Assembly (NCBI GenBank): GCA_963753845.1
Contig: CAVWEI010000017.1
Coordinates: 124,001-188,000, forward strand
From: Thiosocius sp963753845
GTDB lineage: Bacteria; Pseudomonadota; Gammaproteobacteria; Chromatiales; Chromatiaceae
Reading direction: 5' to 3'
DNA length: 64,000 nt
Shown piece by piece: positions 1 through 8,660 of the stretch. Within the stretch, counting starts at the first letter, position 1. Each line of letters starts with the position of its first letter. A program made the position numbers and the translations under genes. The notes below the pieces were generated by a model. The model worked only from the letters and a program-made list of their open reading frames with translations. It made no database searches and was not told the DNA's origin.

Positions 1-5
1 TGCTT

Positions 6-290
6 TTGGATGAGATACATCGTAAACGCGAAATCATTACACGCTTAGGGTTTCAGTATGGCGCGCGGCGGCTGCGGGTGTTCGGTTCGGTGGCGCGGCG
101 AGAGGAACGGGCTGACAGTGATGTGGATTTCCTGGTGGACTTCCCACGCGGTTACGATTTGTTCGCGCAGCGTCTGCACTTGGCGGACAAGCTTGCCGAG
201 CTGCTGCAAAGGCCCGTGGAATTGATTCCCGAGCATGAATTGAATCGTCATATCCGCGACCAGGTCATGCAAGAGGCAGTGGACTTGTGA
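6..290 (+). CDS. MNT-family nucleotidyltransferase (MntA-like antitoxin), possibly partial
   Basis: Small minimal nucleotidyltransferase of 94 residues. The motif GSVARREERADSDVD (about residues 27-41) fits GSx10DxD, the metal and nucleotide site of MNT proteins. Characterised MntA proteins neutralise a HEPN ribonuclease (HepT) by AMPylating it, so an antitoxin role is inferred from the family. The start used is a TTG six bases into the window, so the true start may lie upstream. No intact HEPN gene follows. A GTG overlapping the stop opens a 9-codon frame (VNKPWQPCA) resembling the beginning of DUF86 HEPN proteins, suggesting the partner was lost. Confidence 0.8.
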   Translation: MDEIHRKREIITRLGFQYGARRLRVFGSVARREERADSDVDFLVDFPRGYDLFAQRLHLADKLAELLQRPVELIPEHELNRHIRDQVMQEAVDL

Positions 291-456
291 ACAAGCCTTG
301 GCAACCTTGTGCATAACTATTCGCGTGACACTAATTCGTTATCTGTCGCGTGGGCCGTCGATACCCACCTTCAGCCGCCCGGGGAGTGCATTGGGGACTT
401 CTGACTGCGTGCAAATTTGACCGTAGTTACCGCGTATTCCTTGTCGGGGGAAATGC

Positions 457-798
457 TCAGCCAAGCGAGGTAAGTGTTTGTTCGACGGCTTCCAATAGGG
501 GCGGAATTTTGTTCTCGATCACGTCCCAGACGATATCTTCATCGAGCCCAAAGTAGCCATGGGCTAAAACATCACGAAAGCCGGAAATCTTCCGCCATTC
601 GATCGCAGAGTTCTCAAGGCGAATGTGCTCTGGAACTTGCTTGGCGGCTTCGCCTAGCACGAGAAGGTTCCAGAGCACGGCATCGCGGGCCAACTCGTTG
701 GCGAAAAACTGCTCACCTGATAACCCACCGCAATGGTGCATGATACGTGCGCACGCATCGCGCATATCAATCAAGTAAAGGCGGGCATCACGCGACAC
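457..798 (-). CDS. HEPN domain ribonuclease toxin (DUF86, HepT-like)
   Basis: A 113-residue all-helical HEPN protein of the DUF86/HepT type. It shows GEAAKQVP in the middle helix and RDVLAHGYF near residue 74, matching the Rx4-6HxY active site of HEPN RNases. The GTG start lies inside the last codons of the preceding MNT gene (11-base overlap), so the two are translationally coupled, with the antitoxin first. Family knowledge predicts an RNase held inactive by the MNT partner through tyrosine AMPylation near the active site; the Tyr of HGY is present. Confidence 0.87.
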   Translation of the reverse strand: MSRDARLYLIDMRDACARIMHHCGGLSGEQFFANELARDAVLWNLLVLGEAAKQVPEHIRLENSAIEWRKISGFRDVLAHGYFGLDEDIVWDVIENKIPPLLEAVEQTLTSLG

Positions 799-1081
799 GC
801 AGCAGATCTTGTTCGACGTGGGCGCGGATCTCTTCTCGCAGTGCCTGCTCGGTAACCAGGTCGACCCGCCGTCCCAATAAATCTTCCAGAAACAGTTTCA
901 GATCCATATAGCGGTCGAAGCTTGCACGGCCGTCGAAGCGCACGAGTAGGTCGATGTCGCTGTTCTCTGTTGAATCGCCCCGGGCCACTGAGCCAAACAA
1001 GGATAGCGAGGCTACGCCGAGCTCAGTGAGCCGCGCTTGATGCGCTTGGATGCGCTCTATGATCTGTTTTAGGTCCACCAT
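788..1081 (-). CDS. MNT-family nucleotidyltransferase (MntA-like antitoxin)
   Basis: A 97-residue MNT nucleotidyltransferase with GSVARGDSTENSDID (about residues 30-44), an exact GSx10DxD motif followed by LLVRF. It is first in a two-gene unit with the overlapping HEPN gene, the normal MntA-HepT order, so antitoxin function by AMP transfer to HEPN is inferred. It is divergent from and not closely similar to the MNT gene at the window start, so this is a second module rather than a copy. Confidence 0.87.
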   Translation of the reverse strand: MVDLKQIIERIQAHQARLTELGVASLSLFGSVARGDSTENSDIDLLVRFDGRASFDRYMDLKLFLEDLLGRRVDLVTEQALREEIRAHVEQDLLRVA

Positions 1082-1331
1082 CCGCTCCTACACAAAACAG
1101 GAGAATTGCAGCCACGATTTTTACGCCACGACTCTAGAACAATCCAGGTAAAAACGCCACATGACTGCCGTGAAGCAACATGAATCGCCGGCACCCAACC
1201 CGGCGTGAATCCTACTCAACGGACTTCGAAAATGCGACGGCCTCCGACTTTGTTTTCCATGTTCAGTCAGCGGATCACCATGTTATTCCTATCGTGGATA
1301 AGTTATCGGATGTGCCATATCGGAGGTCATC

Positions 1332-1460
1332 GTGAAGATAGAGCCGAAATCGAACGGCGTGTACTACACAGATTGCGAGGTGGCAGAGCTCTTCGGCATC
1401 TCCATCGGCCGGTTGCGAAACAAACTGTGTGCCGGCAACCCACTGCCGCCGCGCATCGAA
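1332..1460 (+). pseudogene. AlpA/excisionase-like DNA-binding protein, 3' truncated
   Basis: A GTG start eight bases after GGAGG opens a frame beginning VKIEPKSNGVYYTDCEVAELFG and continuing SIGRLRNKLCAGNPLPP. This is the helix-turn-helix of AlpA/MerR-like excisionases, where the next residues normally give a pocket followed by a wing. Similarity stops near position 1455-1462. Beyond it the frame runs antisense through the truncated third recombinase. I read this as a gene cut by a deletion or recombination joining two mobile elements. Confidence 0.55.
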
Positions 1461-2016
1461 CCGCCCCTTCGTCGAGCACCACCTCGCCAACCTTCACGCC
1501 GGCAATCTCGGAAACCCGGGCGCCGGTGTTGTAGAGCAACAGCAGCAACACATGATCCCGTTGGCTGAACCACGTGCCATCCGGCGTGCCGATCACCGCC
1601 AGCATTTCCTCCCGGGATAGATAACCAAACATCGGTCGCTCGAAGCGCTTTGCCGGAACGCCGAGCGCGTGTTCGATCACCGATAGCGATGACACGTCGC
1701 GGTGCGCGGCAAACTTCAGGAACGAGCGCAGCGCCGCGAGACGGGCGTTGCGGCTGCGCACGCTGTTGTGCCGCTCCCGTTCCAGATGATCGAGGAAGGC
1801 CGTGATCAGGTCCGGCGTGATATCGGCCAGCGTGATCATCGCTGGCGAGCGACCAAGGCGCGCCTCGGCAAAGCCCAGGAAGAGCATGAAGGCATCCCGG
1901 TAAGCCGCAACCGTTTGCGGACTGAGCGCGCGTTGTTGCGTCAGGTGTTCGACGAAGAAGGCTTGCACGAGCGCGGGAAACGACGGCGGTGGTTTGGGTT
2001 GCCTACGCATCATCAT
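1455..2016 (-). pseudogene. Third tyrosine recombinase of a RIT unit (RitC-like), C-terminus missing
   Basis: The N-terminal core-binding (SAM-like) domain and the start of the catalytic domain are present: LLLYNTGARVSEIAGVKVGEV carries the first catalytic Arg. After VVLDEGAV the protein becomes low-quality sequence, and the HxxR, second His and Tyr nucleophile are absent, so it cannot be a working recombinase. The family is normally about 330 residues and only about 185 are recognisable. It starts 14 bases inside the upstream recombinase (RitB), the overlap pattern of recombinase-in-trio elements. Confidence 0.75.
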
Positions 2017-2977
2017 CTCCCGCGAGATCGGCGAATTGCTCGAACCGGCCAGCAGCGATCGCCATCAACTCGGGAACGGCGGTGAGGTACCAGTACGTGT
2101 AGAAGATCTCGGCATGGCCCATGTAGGTCGACAGCGCCAGCATCTTCTGGTCGATCTCGACGCCGCTGGCGTACCAGCGCACCAGCCGCCGCACTGCGAA
2201 GGTATGGCGCAGGTCGTGCAGGCGGGGTGCATCGTGTCCGCCTCGATTGACCCAGCCGAGGCCGTCTCGCAGGCCGGTAAAGACGCGGTGCGCCTGTCGC
2301 TCGCTAAGCGGTAGCCCTAATCGGCGGCCGCGACTGCCGATCAGGAACGGCATGCCCGTCGTTGTCGGAAGACACCGTTCGCGTTGCTTCCGGTAGCGCG
2401 CCAGCGCCTTGATCGTGCTGGGATGGATTGGCAGTTGGCGGGACTTGGCGAACTTGGTCTGCCGTATCGTCAGCAATCCGCGCTTGAGATCGACATCCGC
2501 ATCGCGCAGGTGAATGGCTTCGGAGACACGCACCCCGGTCGAGGCCATCAGGCCGAACAGGGTTTCGTAGGTGAACGGTCTAAGGCTGCCGGCGGGGCCG
2601 AGTCTGCGTGCCGCCGCGAGCAAGTCGTTGATCTCGTCTTCACGATAGATGTGGGGCGCAACGCGACCGGGTTCCGGACCAAAGAGCGACGCCTCGGGAA
2701 CCTCGGTCTCCGGCTCGAATTGCTGCAGATAGCGGATGAAGTGCCGCAGTCGTCTCCAACTGCGCGCCCAGGTGCCCGCATCGCCATGGCCATCCTTGCC
2801 GGCTCGTACCCATTCGACCATGATCTCCGCCGTCAACGGACCGTGATGGTGCTTGGCCTCCACGAAGCGGGCAAAGCCGGAGAGGAAGGCATCACGGGAA
2901 CGCAGGCGGAAACCCTGACGACGGCGCTCGGCCAGATAGTCGTCGATTCTGGCCTGCAGGCTTCGGCGCCGGCTCAT
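2003..2977 (-). CDS. Tyrosine recombinase, second gene of RIT unit (RitB-like)
   Basis: A 324-residue XerC/D-like integrase. Core-binding domain about 1-110, catalytic domain about 130-310. Catalytic positions visible are STGVRVSEAIHL (Arg I), HDLRHTFAVRRL (HxxR), GHAEIFYTYWYL (second His and the Tyr nucleophile). It overlaps the upstream recombinase by ATGA and the downstream one by 14 bases, so all three would be co-translated. RIT elements (recombinase in trio) are known transposable units with just three such genes; this assignment rests on arrangement and length. Confidence 0.85.
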   Translation of the reverse strand: MSRRRSLQARIDDYLAERRRQGFRLRSRDAFLSGFARFVEAKHHHGPLTAEIMVEWVRAGKDGHGDAGTWARSWRRLRHFIRYLQQFEPETEVPEASLFGPEPGRVAPHIYREDEINDLLAAARRLGPAGSLRPFTYETLFGLMASTGVRVSEAIHLRDADVDLKRGLLTIRQTKFAKSRQLPIHPSTIKALARYRKQRERCLPTTTGMPFLIGSRGRRLGLPLSERQAHRVFTGLRDGLGWVNRGGHDAPRLHDLRHTFAVRRLVRWYASGVEIDQKMLALSTYMGHAEIFYTYWYLTAVPELMAIAAGRFEQFADLAGDDDA

Positions 2978-3930
2978 GATTCACTCCCCGGCCAGGGTAA
3001 CGCGACCCCCGCGAGATTTGGCGTGTCGAGCTTGGCGTAGATCCGGGTGGTTTCCAGAGACCGGTGCCGCAAAACATCGGCAACTTCCTTGAGCGAGCTA
3101 CCGCTCTCGACCAGGCGACAGGCCAGCGTATGACGCAATACATGCGACCCGGCATCGGGCAGCCCTGCCCGTCGGCAGGCACGGTGTATTACCTTCTGAA
3201 CGGCAGCTGTCGTGATCGGAACGTCACGAGAATCGCGGCGCTGAAGAAAGATTGCCCTGCTCGGGGTTGCCGGGCGCTCATGCTGCAGATAGTCAGCCAA
3301 GGCTTGTCCGGTCGCCATCGGCAGCGGCAGGATGTCCTGCCGTCGCGACTTCGTGCCCTTCAGCGTGACCGTGCCTTCGCGCCAGTCGATGTCGTCGATC
3401 GACAGATTCGCGATCTCGCCAGCGCGTAGTCCCATGTCCAGCGCGCAGCGAATGATGGCATAACCTCGACGGTGCCAGCGCCCGCTGGGCAACGCGCCCA
3501 GCAGCCGTCGAACTTCGTGCGGCTTGAGGGCGCGCGGCAGTGACGCAAGTTTCCACTGTACCGGAGAAGAAATTGCCGCGTTCAGTCCGGCAACCGAGTC
3601 GCCACAGACAGTCCGGTAGCGGAGGTAACTTCGTAAGGCCGTCGCCACTTGGGCAGCGGCGGAATGCGAAGGGCTGCCCTCCAGTTGCCGAGCCATGAAG
3701 CGGCGAATATCGACCGGTCGTAGCGCGGCCATATTGATGACGCCAGCGGTGAACTTCTTGCTCAATAGCTGTTCGACGATGCGGCAGCGGTTGTGACGCG
3801 TGCCCGCCGCAAGGCCGCGGACGTCACGCAAGTGGTCGTCGTACCGGCGCAGTTCGTCGGCGACGGCGATGGGTATTTCTTCGGAAGAGCGCACATGCTG
3901 CGCGCTCCGGGGTGGTGAGATTCGGTTCAT
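2974..3930 (-). CDS. Tyrosine recombinase, first gene of RIT unit (RitA-like)
   Basis: A 318-residue tyrosine recombinase. The ATG at 3930 is preferred over an earlier one because AGGAG stands seven bases upstream. Core-binding domain about 20-125; catalytic domain about 140-310 with DMGLRAGEIANL (Arg I), HVLRHTLACRLV (HxxR), RHRSLETTRIYAK (His and Tyr nucleophile). It is the promoter-proximal gene of the trio, with the palindrome-rich element end directly upstream. All catalytic residues needed for activity are visible. Confidence 0.85.
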   Translation of the reverse strand: MNRISPPRSAQHVRSSEEIPIAVADELRRYDDHLRDVRGLAAGTRHNRCRIVEQLLSKKFTAGVINMAALRPVDIRRFMARQLEGSPSHSAAAQVATALRSYLRYRTVCGDSVAGLNAAISSPVQWKLASLPRALKPHEVRRLLGALPSGRWHRRGYAIIRCALDMGLRAGEIANLSIDDIDWREGTVTLKGTKSRRQDILPLPMATGQALADYLQHERPATPSRAIFLQRRDSRDVPITTAAVQKVIHRACRRAGLPDAGSHVLRHTLACRLVESGSSLKEVADVLRHRSLETTRIYAKLDTPNLAGVALPWPGSES

Positions 3931-3974
3931 GGTCGTCTCCTGGAGTGGAAACGCCACTTCAGGAGAACACTGAA

Positions 3975-4110
3975 ATTATGTCGAGCTCAGAACCTCATCA
4001 GCTGCCTGCAAGGCCCTTGCTCACGCATTCCCCCGAACCGCGCCGCAGGAAGCTCAACATAATCGAGACATCTACATAATCGGCCTTATGTTGAGCTCCA
4101 CATAAGGCCG
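3975..4110. repeat. Palindromic end of the RIT unit
   Basis: Three related sites lie upstream of the first recombinase. ATTATGTCGAGCTC (3975-3988) is met in opposite orientation by AAGCTCAACATAAT (4050-4063), and a near-perfect palindrome follows at 4081-4110: CGGCCTTATG, spacer with central GAGCTC, CATAAGGCCG. The shared core is TTATGTyGAGCTC. Repeated or inverted cores next to tyrosine recombinase genes are what recombinase binding and crossover sites look like. That this is the functional end of the element is inference. Confidence 0.6.
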
Positions 4111-4168
4111 AGGACCGGACCGCCGGCCAACATGGCCGAGCGACCGGTTCCTGATCGGTTACCCGCCA

Positions 4169-4279
4169 TTCGCTGTTGTGGGTGAAGGTCCCATCGTGAC
4201 TCGATAACAGCGAACGAAGTGAATCGCAACGGCAGTAAGTATCCCCCCGGCGTTGCCGGTGGATGCTTACTCGATTCAC
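4169..4279. repeat. Inverted repeat and long imperfect hairpin at integrase 3' end
   Basis: TTCGCTGTT (4169-4177) is repeated inverted as AACAGCGAA (4206-4214). Immediately after, a nested hairpin spans 4219-4279: GTGAATCG/CGATTCAC outside, AGTAAGTATCC/GGATGCTTACT inside with one mismatch, and CCGGC-GTT-GCCGG at the tip, with a 7-base bulge on the left arm. Its right arm contains the integrase stop codon. There is no T-run on either side, so a simple intrinsic terminator is unlikely; an attachment or processing structure is possible. Confidence 0.6.
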
Positions 4280-5240
4280 CCCAGCTTCTGCGCCAGATCC
4301 TCCGCCTTCAGATGCCTATATCGGCGCAACATGCGCAGATCCTTATGTCCGGTGATGCTGGCGACCTCCATGATGTTCAGCCCTTTCTCGAATAGTCGGG
4401 TGGTGGCCTCATGGCGCAGGTCGTGGAAGCGAAGGCCCTCGATCCCGGCCCGGCGTATTGTCCGCATGTAGGAACGCTTGACCGCTTCGGTGGTGATGCC
4501 GGGGAAGACATCGCCGTGCAGGCTGCGGGGCAGGTCGCGTAACACGCCTATAGCCGTTGTTGACAAAGGCACGGTCCTCGCCTCGCCGTTCTTGGTGTCC
4601 GGCAAATGGGCGGTACGCCGATTCAGGTCGATGTGCTCCCAACGCAGGTGACGCAATTCCCCCTGGCGCATGGCGGTCTCCAGGGCCAATTGCACCAGGG
4701 GCAACAGCCAGCGATTGCGCGCCTGACTGCAGGCCCTCAACAGGCGGGTTTCTTCCCCGGGTTGCAAGCGCCGGTCGCGTCGTCTGCCACCGGCGGGCAG
4801 TTTGATGTCGCGCACCGGATTGTGGGCATAGATGCCCCATTCCTTGCGGGCGACCTCGAAGACATGGCCGAGCAGGACCAGGTCCCGTTTGACGTCAGTG
4901 GAGGGAAGGGGAGGGAGGGGGGGGGAGGCGCAGGCGGTTGGTCTCGGGCTCCGCGCCCTTCTTGAGCGGGGTGACCTCGTCGAGGTAGCGTTCGAGCAGT
5001 TCTTTGAGGGTGGTCGACTCGGCCTCGGCGCGCGAGACGAACGCACCCTTGTCCATCTCCACCTCGATAGCGCGCGCCCACTGCTCGGCCTCGGCACGGG
5101 TCTCGAAGGTCTTGGTCTGCAGCGGGTGGCCTGCCGGATAGGAAGTCCCAATGCCGCGAAGCCCAGGGATGGGCGAGAGCGGCCTTTTTCCGGACCTGCG
5201 CCTGCCACTGGTAGGGGCCGCGTTTTCTGAAGGACGCCAT
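4276..5240 (-). pseudogene. Phage-type tyrosine integrase, frameshifted
   Basis: The reading starts MASFRKRGPYQWQAQVRKK (an AP2-like arm-binding start), continues in a second frame through TKTFETRAEAEQWARAIEVE and LKELLERYLDEV, and finishes in a third frame with a full catalytic domain: ETAMRQGELRHLRW (Arg I), FHDLRHEATTRL (HxxR), TGHKDLRMLRRYRH (His and Tyr). Two frame changes are needed, one near 5180 and one in the G-rich tract at 4911-4927. The homopolymer site makes a sequencing error as likely as true decay. It lies 105 bases from tRNA-Val, as expected for an island integrase. Confidence 0.75.
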
Positions 5241-5344
5241 GGTCACACTCCGCTCGTTCGCGAACGAGTGTGACAACGCTGTGGCAAATAACCGCTTAGT
5301 AACCCAATCGAGGGGTGTCGTGGTTTCTAAGCGATTGATTTTAT

Positions 5345-5419
5345 TGGTGGGCGCGGCTGGGTTCGAACCAGCGACCCCTGCCGTGTGAAGGCAGTGCTCT
5401 CCCACTGAGCTACGCGCCC
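5345..5419 (-). tRNA. tRNA-Val (CAC)
   Basis: On the minus strand the gene has a 7-base acceptor stem GGGCGCG/CGCGCCC, D-arm, anticodon stem CTGCC/GGCAG with loop TTCACAC (anticodon CAC, reading GUG), T-arm with GGTTCGAACCC and encoded CCA. The 3' end faces the integrase, so this tRNA is the probable integration target of the island to its left. Confidence 0.93.
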
Positions 5420-5516
5420 CCTGATGGTGAGCGGGCATATTAGGTTTCTCCAGGCTGCTGGTCAATCCTGCCGAGGCTGATAGAATTGCGCGCTTTGCTG
5501 TTGCAGCTGATTCTCC

Positions 5517-6917
5517 ATGACCATCAAGACCCGATTCGCCCCCAGCCCGACCGGCTACCTGCACGTCGGAGGCGCCCGCACGGCGCTGTTTTCCTGGCTT
5601 TATGCGCGCAAGCACGGCGGCAGCTTCGTCCTGCGGGTCGAAGACACCGACCTCGAACGTTCGACCGAGGACTCGGTGAAGGCCATTCTGGACGCGATGA
5701 GCTGGTTGGAGCTCGATTACGACGAGGGTCCCTTCTATCAGACGCAGCGTTTCGATCGTTACAACGAGGTTATCGATGATCTGCTGGCGTCCGGCCATGC
5801 TTACCGGTGCACCTGTTCGAAGGATCGCCTGGATACCCTGCGTGCCGAGCAGATGGCGAACAAGCAGAAGCCGCGTTATGACGGCCATTGCCGCGATCTC
5901 GAGGTGAATCCGGCCGAACCGCACGTGGTGCGGTTCCGAAACCCCCGGAGCGGGGACGTGGTGATCGATGACCTGATCCGTGGCCGGATCGTGGTCAGCA
6001 ATGCCGAGCTGGATGATCTCATCATCCGCCGCACCGACGGTTCGCCGACCTATAATCTGTCGGTGGTGGTCGATGATCACGACATGAATATCACGCAGGT
6101 CATACGCGGTGACGACCATATCAACAACACGCCGCGCCAGATCAACATGGCGCTGGCCATGGGTTGGTCAATCCCTGAATTCGCCCATGTGCCCATGATC
6201 CTCGGCGACGACGGCGCGCGCCTGTCCAAGCGGCATGGTGCGGTGGGCGTCATGCAATACAAGGACGAAGGGTTCCTGCCCGAGGCCTTGCTCAACTACC
6301 TGGTCCGGCTGGGATGGTCACACGGTGATCAGGAGCTGTTCAGCCGCGAGGAGATGATCGAGCTGTTCGAGCTGGGTACGGTCAACCGAGCACCGTCGGC
6401 CTTCAATACCGAGAAGCTGATCTGGGTAAACCAGCAATACATCAAGGCGGCAGATCCCGAACGTCTTGCCCGCCTGGTAAAGGAATTCCTCGATGCAGAT
6501 GAGATCGATATCGGCGGTGGACCGGACCTCGCGGCGGTAATAGAGGCTCAGCGCGAGCGTGCAGGGACGCTGGTCGAGCTTGCACGACTTTGTCATTTCT
6601 ACTACCGGGACTTCGATCAGTTCGAGGAATCGGCGACCAGGAAGGCATTCAAGGGCGATGCCGACAAGGCACTGGCGGCGGTGCGCGGCAAGCTCGAGCT
6701 GCTGCCGGACTGGCGGCGCGATGCCATACACCGGTGCGTCGCCGATGCGGTCGAGGAGCTGGCGGTCGGATTCGGCAAGGTGGCCATGCCGCTGCGTATT
6801 GCTGTGACCGGTGGGGCACCCTCACCGGAGCTCGATCTGACTTTGTTCCTGGTTGGCCGGGCGGCCACCTTGCGCCGGATCGACCGGGCCATCTCTTATA
6901 TCCAGAGTCAGGGCTGA
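5517..6917 (+). CDS. gltX: Glutamyl-tRNA synthetase
   Basis: A 466-residue class I synthetase that charges tRNA-Glu in the cytoplasm. The N-terminal Rossmann fold has APSPTGYLHVGGARTAL (HIGH-type motif) at about residue 8, RVEDTDLERS for ATP/glutamate binding, and ARLSKRHGA as the KMSKS loop near residue 235. The C-terminal anticodon-binding helical domain is complete. Length matches the bacterial family. A likely -10 (TAGAAT, 5481-5486) precedes it, with no good -35. glnS follows closely. Confidence 0.97.
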   Translation: MTIKTRFAPSPTGYLHVGGARTALFSWLYARKHGGSFVLRVEDTDLERSTEDSVKAILDAMSWLELDYDEGPFYQTQRFDRYNEVIDDLLASGHAYRCTCSKDRLDTLRAEQMANKQKPRYDGHCRDLEVNPAEPHVVRFRNPRSGDVVIDDLIRGRIVVSNAELDDLIIRRTDGSPTYNLSVVVDDHDMNITQVIRGDDHINNTPRQINMALAMGWSIPEFAHVPMILGDDGARLSKRHGAVGVMQYKDEGFLPEALLNYLVRLGWSHGDQELFSREEMIELFELGTVNRAPSAFNTEKLIWVNQQYIKAADPERLARLVKEFLDADEIDIGGGPDLAAVIEAQRERAGTLVELARLCHFYYRDFDQFEESATRKAFKGDADKALAAVRGKLELLPDWRRDAIHRCVADAVEELAVGFGKVAMPLRIAVTGGAPSPELDLTLFLVGRAATLRRIDRAISYIQSQG

Positions 6918-6954
6918 GGCCTTCAGGCTCTCTCATCAACGGAATACAGCAGCT

Positions 6955-8625
6955 ATGAGCGGCGCAGGCAGCACTCCCACGAATTTTATCCGCCAGATCA
7001 TCGACAAGGATCTGGCATCCGGCAAGCATGCGAGCGTGCACACGCGTTTTCCGCCGGAGCCAAACGGCTACCTGCACATAGGGCATGCGAAATCGATCGT
7101 TTTGAACTTCGGTCTTGCAGCGGACTACCCAGGCAGCTGCAACCTGCGTTTCGACGACACCAATCCGGCCAAGGAAGAGGAAGAGTTCGTCGAGGCCATC
7201 AAGGATGATGTGCATTGGCTCGGATTTACCTGGCAGGAACTGCGCTTTGCCTCGGATTATTTCGAACGGCTTTACGACTATGCCGTCGAATTGATCGAAA
7301 ACGGCAAGGCCTTTGTCTGCGAGTTGACAGCGGAAGAGGTGCGTGAGTATCGCGGCACCCTGACCGAGCCGGGCAGGGTGAGCCCGTACCGCAACCGCCC
7401 GGTCGCGGAAAATCTCGATTTGTTCCGGCGCATGCGCGCCGGCGAGTTCCCGGATGGCAGCAAGACCTTGCGTGCGCGCATCGACATGGCGTCACCAAAC
7501 ATCAACATGCGTGACCCGGCGCTGTATCGCATTCGCCATGGGCTGGTTCACCACCAGACCGGGGCGGAATGGTGTATCTACCCGATGTACGATTACACGC
7601 ACCCGATCTCGGACGCGATCGAAGGGATCACCCACTCGCTGTGCACCCTCGAATTCGAGGATCACCGCCCACTGTATGACTGGGTGCTGGACAACATCAG
7701 CATCGACTGTCATCCGCGGCAGATCGAGTTCTCGCGCCTCAACCTGGAATTCACGGTGGTGAGCAAGCGCAAGCTGACCCAGCTGGTGCAGGAGCGTTGT
7801 GTATCGGGCTGGAATGATCCGCGCATGCCGACCATTGCAGGTCTGCGTCGACGCGGTTATACGCCGGAATCCATCCGCAGCTTCTGCGAGGCCATAGGTG
7901 TCACCAAATCCGAGGGCACCGTCGAGATGAGCGTGCTCGAAAACAGCATACGCTCGCATCTTGATGCGAGTGCGCCGCGTCGGATGGCGGTGCTGGATCC
8001 GCTCAAACTGGTCATCACCAATTTTGACAATGAATCCGGCGAAGCCCTGCAGGCGGGCAATCATCCGAAAGACGAGTCACAGGGCAGCCGCGAGCTGACA
8101 CTGACCCGCGAGGTATACATCGATCGTGCCGATTTCCGGGAGCAGGCAAACAAGAAGTACAAACGCCTGGTTCTGGGTGGAGAGGTGCGGTTGAGAAATG
8201 CCTACGTGATACGTTGCGATGAGGCGATCAAGGACGACGTCGGCAATATCATCGAGCTGCACTGCACCTACGATCCCGAAACGCTTGGCAGGAATCCGGA
8301 AGGGCGCAAGGTACGCGGTGTGATTCACTGGGTTTCGGCCAGCCTGGGACACAAGGCCGAGATTCGTCTCTACGACCGACTGTTTGAATCAGCCGAGCCC
8401 GGGAAGGGTGGTGATTTTCTGGACGATCTCAACCCGGACTCGTTGCGCGTGCTGCGTGATTGCGTGGTCGAGCCGGCCTTGGCGGAGGCATCGGTGGGTG
8501 AACGTTATCAGTTCGAGCGCGAAGGCTATTTCTGTCTCGACAGCGAGGACAGCAGGCCAGGAAAACCGATATTCAACCGTATCGTGTCGCTGCGTGATTC
8601 GTGGGAAAAGAGTAGTGATGCCTGA
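6955..8625 (+). CDS. glnS: Glutaminyl-tRNA synthetase
   Basis: A 556-residue class I synthetase for tRNA-Gln. PPEPNGYLHIGHAKSI holds the HIGH motif and VVSKRKLTQ the KMSKS counterpart. Two C-terminal beta-barrel anticodon domains follow (about 340-550). The ATG at 6955 is chosen over an upstream in-frame start because the protein then begins at the usual NFIRQIIDKDL segment. Its presence means Gln-tRNA is made directly rather than only through an amidotransferase. Confidence 0.96.
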   Translation: MSGAGSTPTNFIRQIIDKDLASGKHASVHTRFPPEPNGYLHIGHAKSIVLNFGLAADYPGSCNLRFDDTNPAKEEEEFVEAIKDDVHWLGFTWQELRFASDYFERLYDYAVELIENGKAFVCELTAEEVREYRGTLTEPGRVSPYRNRPVAENLDLFRRMRAGEFPDGSKTLRARIDMASPNINMRDPALYRIRHGLVHHQTGAEWCIYPMYDYTHPISDAIEGITHSLCTLEFEDHRPLYDWVLDNISIDCHPRQIEFSRLNLEFTVVSKRKLTQLVQERCVSGWNDPRMPTIAGLRRRGYTPESIRSFCEAIGVTKSEGTVEMSVLENSIRSHLDASAPRRMAVLDPLKLVITNFDNESGEALQAGNHPKDESQGSRELTLTREVYIDRADFREQANKKYKRLVLGGEVRLRNAYVIRCDEAIKDDVGNIIELHCTYDPETLGRNPEGRKVRGVIHWVSASLGHKAEIRLYDRLFESAEPGKGGDFLDDLNPDSLRVLRDCVVEPALAEASVGERYQFEREGYFCLDSEDSRPGKPIFNRIVSLRDSWEKSSDA

Positions 8626-8660
8626 TGCGCTGAAACAGGTAAAAAAATACGCCCAGGCGC

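Noticed and set aside
4737..6119. 460-codon minus-strand frame spanning gltX, tRNA-Val and the integrase start
   Set aside because: It runs antisense through gltX and through the tRNA. Only its MASFRKRGPYQ stretch is real, and that belongs to the integrase.
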